Source of the DNA: Spiroplasma endosymbiont of Clivina fossor
Lineage (GTDB): Bacteria > Bacillota_I > Bacilli_A > Mycoplasmatales > Nriv7
Assembly (NCBI RefSeq): GCF_964031115.1
Contig: NZ_OZ035006.1
Location: 1,489,605 to 1,553,604, forward strand
DNA length: 64,000 nt
Reading direction: 5' to 3'
Positions within the stretch are counted from its first letter, which is position 1; the number at the start of each line of letters is the position of its first letter. A program made the position numbers and the translations under genes. Positions 63,513-64,000 of the stretch are shown here, piece by piece. The notes beneath the pieces are model-generated. The model saw only the letters and a program-made list of their open reading frames with translations, ran no database searches and was not told the origin of the DNA.

Positions 63513-64000
63513 TTTTAATTTTGTCGAAAACTCTTGATATTTATTGAATATACTTAATTTTAGGTATATTTTTAATATGATAGAGGTGGATAATAATTAT
63601 GGAAAAAATAATTCAAGAACTAGTAAATACTTTAACAGATGATCAATTTTTAGAATTTTATGAAAAAGTCAAACAACAAGCAGAATTAATAAAAAAACAA
63701 AAACGTTTAAATGAAATTGATCAAAAATTTAGAGCGCAAGGTATTAAACGCCCTAAATGTGAATCTTACCATTGCGTTAAAAATGGACATAATTCAGAAG
63801 GAAAACAAAAATATTTATGTAAAAATTGCCGTGCAAGTTTTGACCCTTTTCGTAATCATTTTATTTATTGAAGTCATTTAAATTATGAACAATGAAATTT
63901 ATTGATTCAAATTTCATTGCTGGGGCAATCTAGTAAAACAATTTCTCGTTTTATTAAAACTACATTAAAAACTGCTTGATATAATCGTCAAAAATTAATG
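63513..64000 (+). mobile_element. IS1595a, 5-prime part (continues beyond the window)
   Basis: Left end, leader and transposase from 63599. The zinc ribbon has a TGC-to-CGC change (KRPKC instead of KCPKC) and SFDPF instead of SFDAF, so metal binding is likely impaired even if the rest is complete. Confidence 0.82.

Overview
This window comes from a Spiroplasma chromosome. The DNA is strongly AT-rich. Many core genes (truB, ribF, rsmE, fakA, plsX, rnc, eno, glyS, dnaG, rpoD, trmK) read through in-frame TGA codons at tryptophan positions, so genetic code 4 is in use. SpV1-type plectrovirus genes and a Spiroplasma-type secreted protein support the genus. A member of the citri/poulsonii-like group or a related insect-associated lineage is likely; the species cannot be named from this sequence.

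Chromosomal islands. (1) 1-4000: deoC (partial), a membrane protein and rsmE on the minus strand, then truB-ribF on the plus strand. (2) 6940-7297: tRNA-Arg, tRNA-Pro and tRNA-Met with a strong promoter and a terminator, facing a broken hypothetical gene (7295-10430). (3) 20898-25683: an ABC exporter remnant, a frameshifted Asp23-like gene, fakA-plsX-rnc (fatty-acid activation, phospholipid synthesis, RNase III), and a gene cut by an IS. (4) 30074-32056: a secreted protein with seven 40-residue propeller-like repeats. (5) 44089-48612: eno, pfkA and a decayed ABC ATPase. (6) 52769-58977: glyS-dnaG-rpoD-trmK-efp and a proC truncated by an IS.

Mobile DNA fills roughly the other half. I recognise seven element types. 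IS5a is a 1068 bp IS5-family element with ends AGACTTCTTGC and a 3 bp target duplication. IS5b is a 906 bp IS5-family element with ends AGACTTGGTAC and a 3 bp duplication. IS256-like is 1321 bp with an 8 bp duplication. IS1595a is about 1146 bp with an 8 bp duplication, and IS1595b is a diverged sister of it. An ISLre2/UPF0236-type element has ends GGTCGCGTTTAG. An IS3 OrfA and an integrase-core (rve) transposase also occur. The elements are nested up to three deep (for example IS256 in IS5b in ISLre2 at 32297-35845), so the order of arrival can be read from target duplications. Both IS5-type elements need a -1 ribosomal frameshift at classical slippery heptamers. Two inverted IS5a copies at 13442-16690 share one outer duplication and look like a composite transposon.

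Two SpV1-type plectrovirus insertions are present. A 6.6 kb one (37243-43869) carries coat, assembly-ATPase and attachment-type genes, all on the minus strand, but no recognisable replication gene. A short one (18470-20897) is split by IS256. The phage ends resemble the ISLre2 ends, and a hybrid junction at 60709-60808 suggests recombination between them. A lipoprotein at the phage edge repeats part of the phage attachment-type protein almost exactly; with the propeller protein it is the most interesting candidate for an undescribed function. I found no CRISPR array, restriction system or toxin locus.
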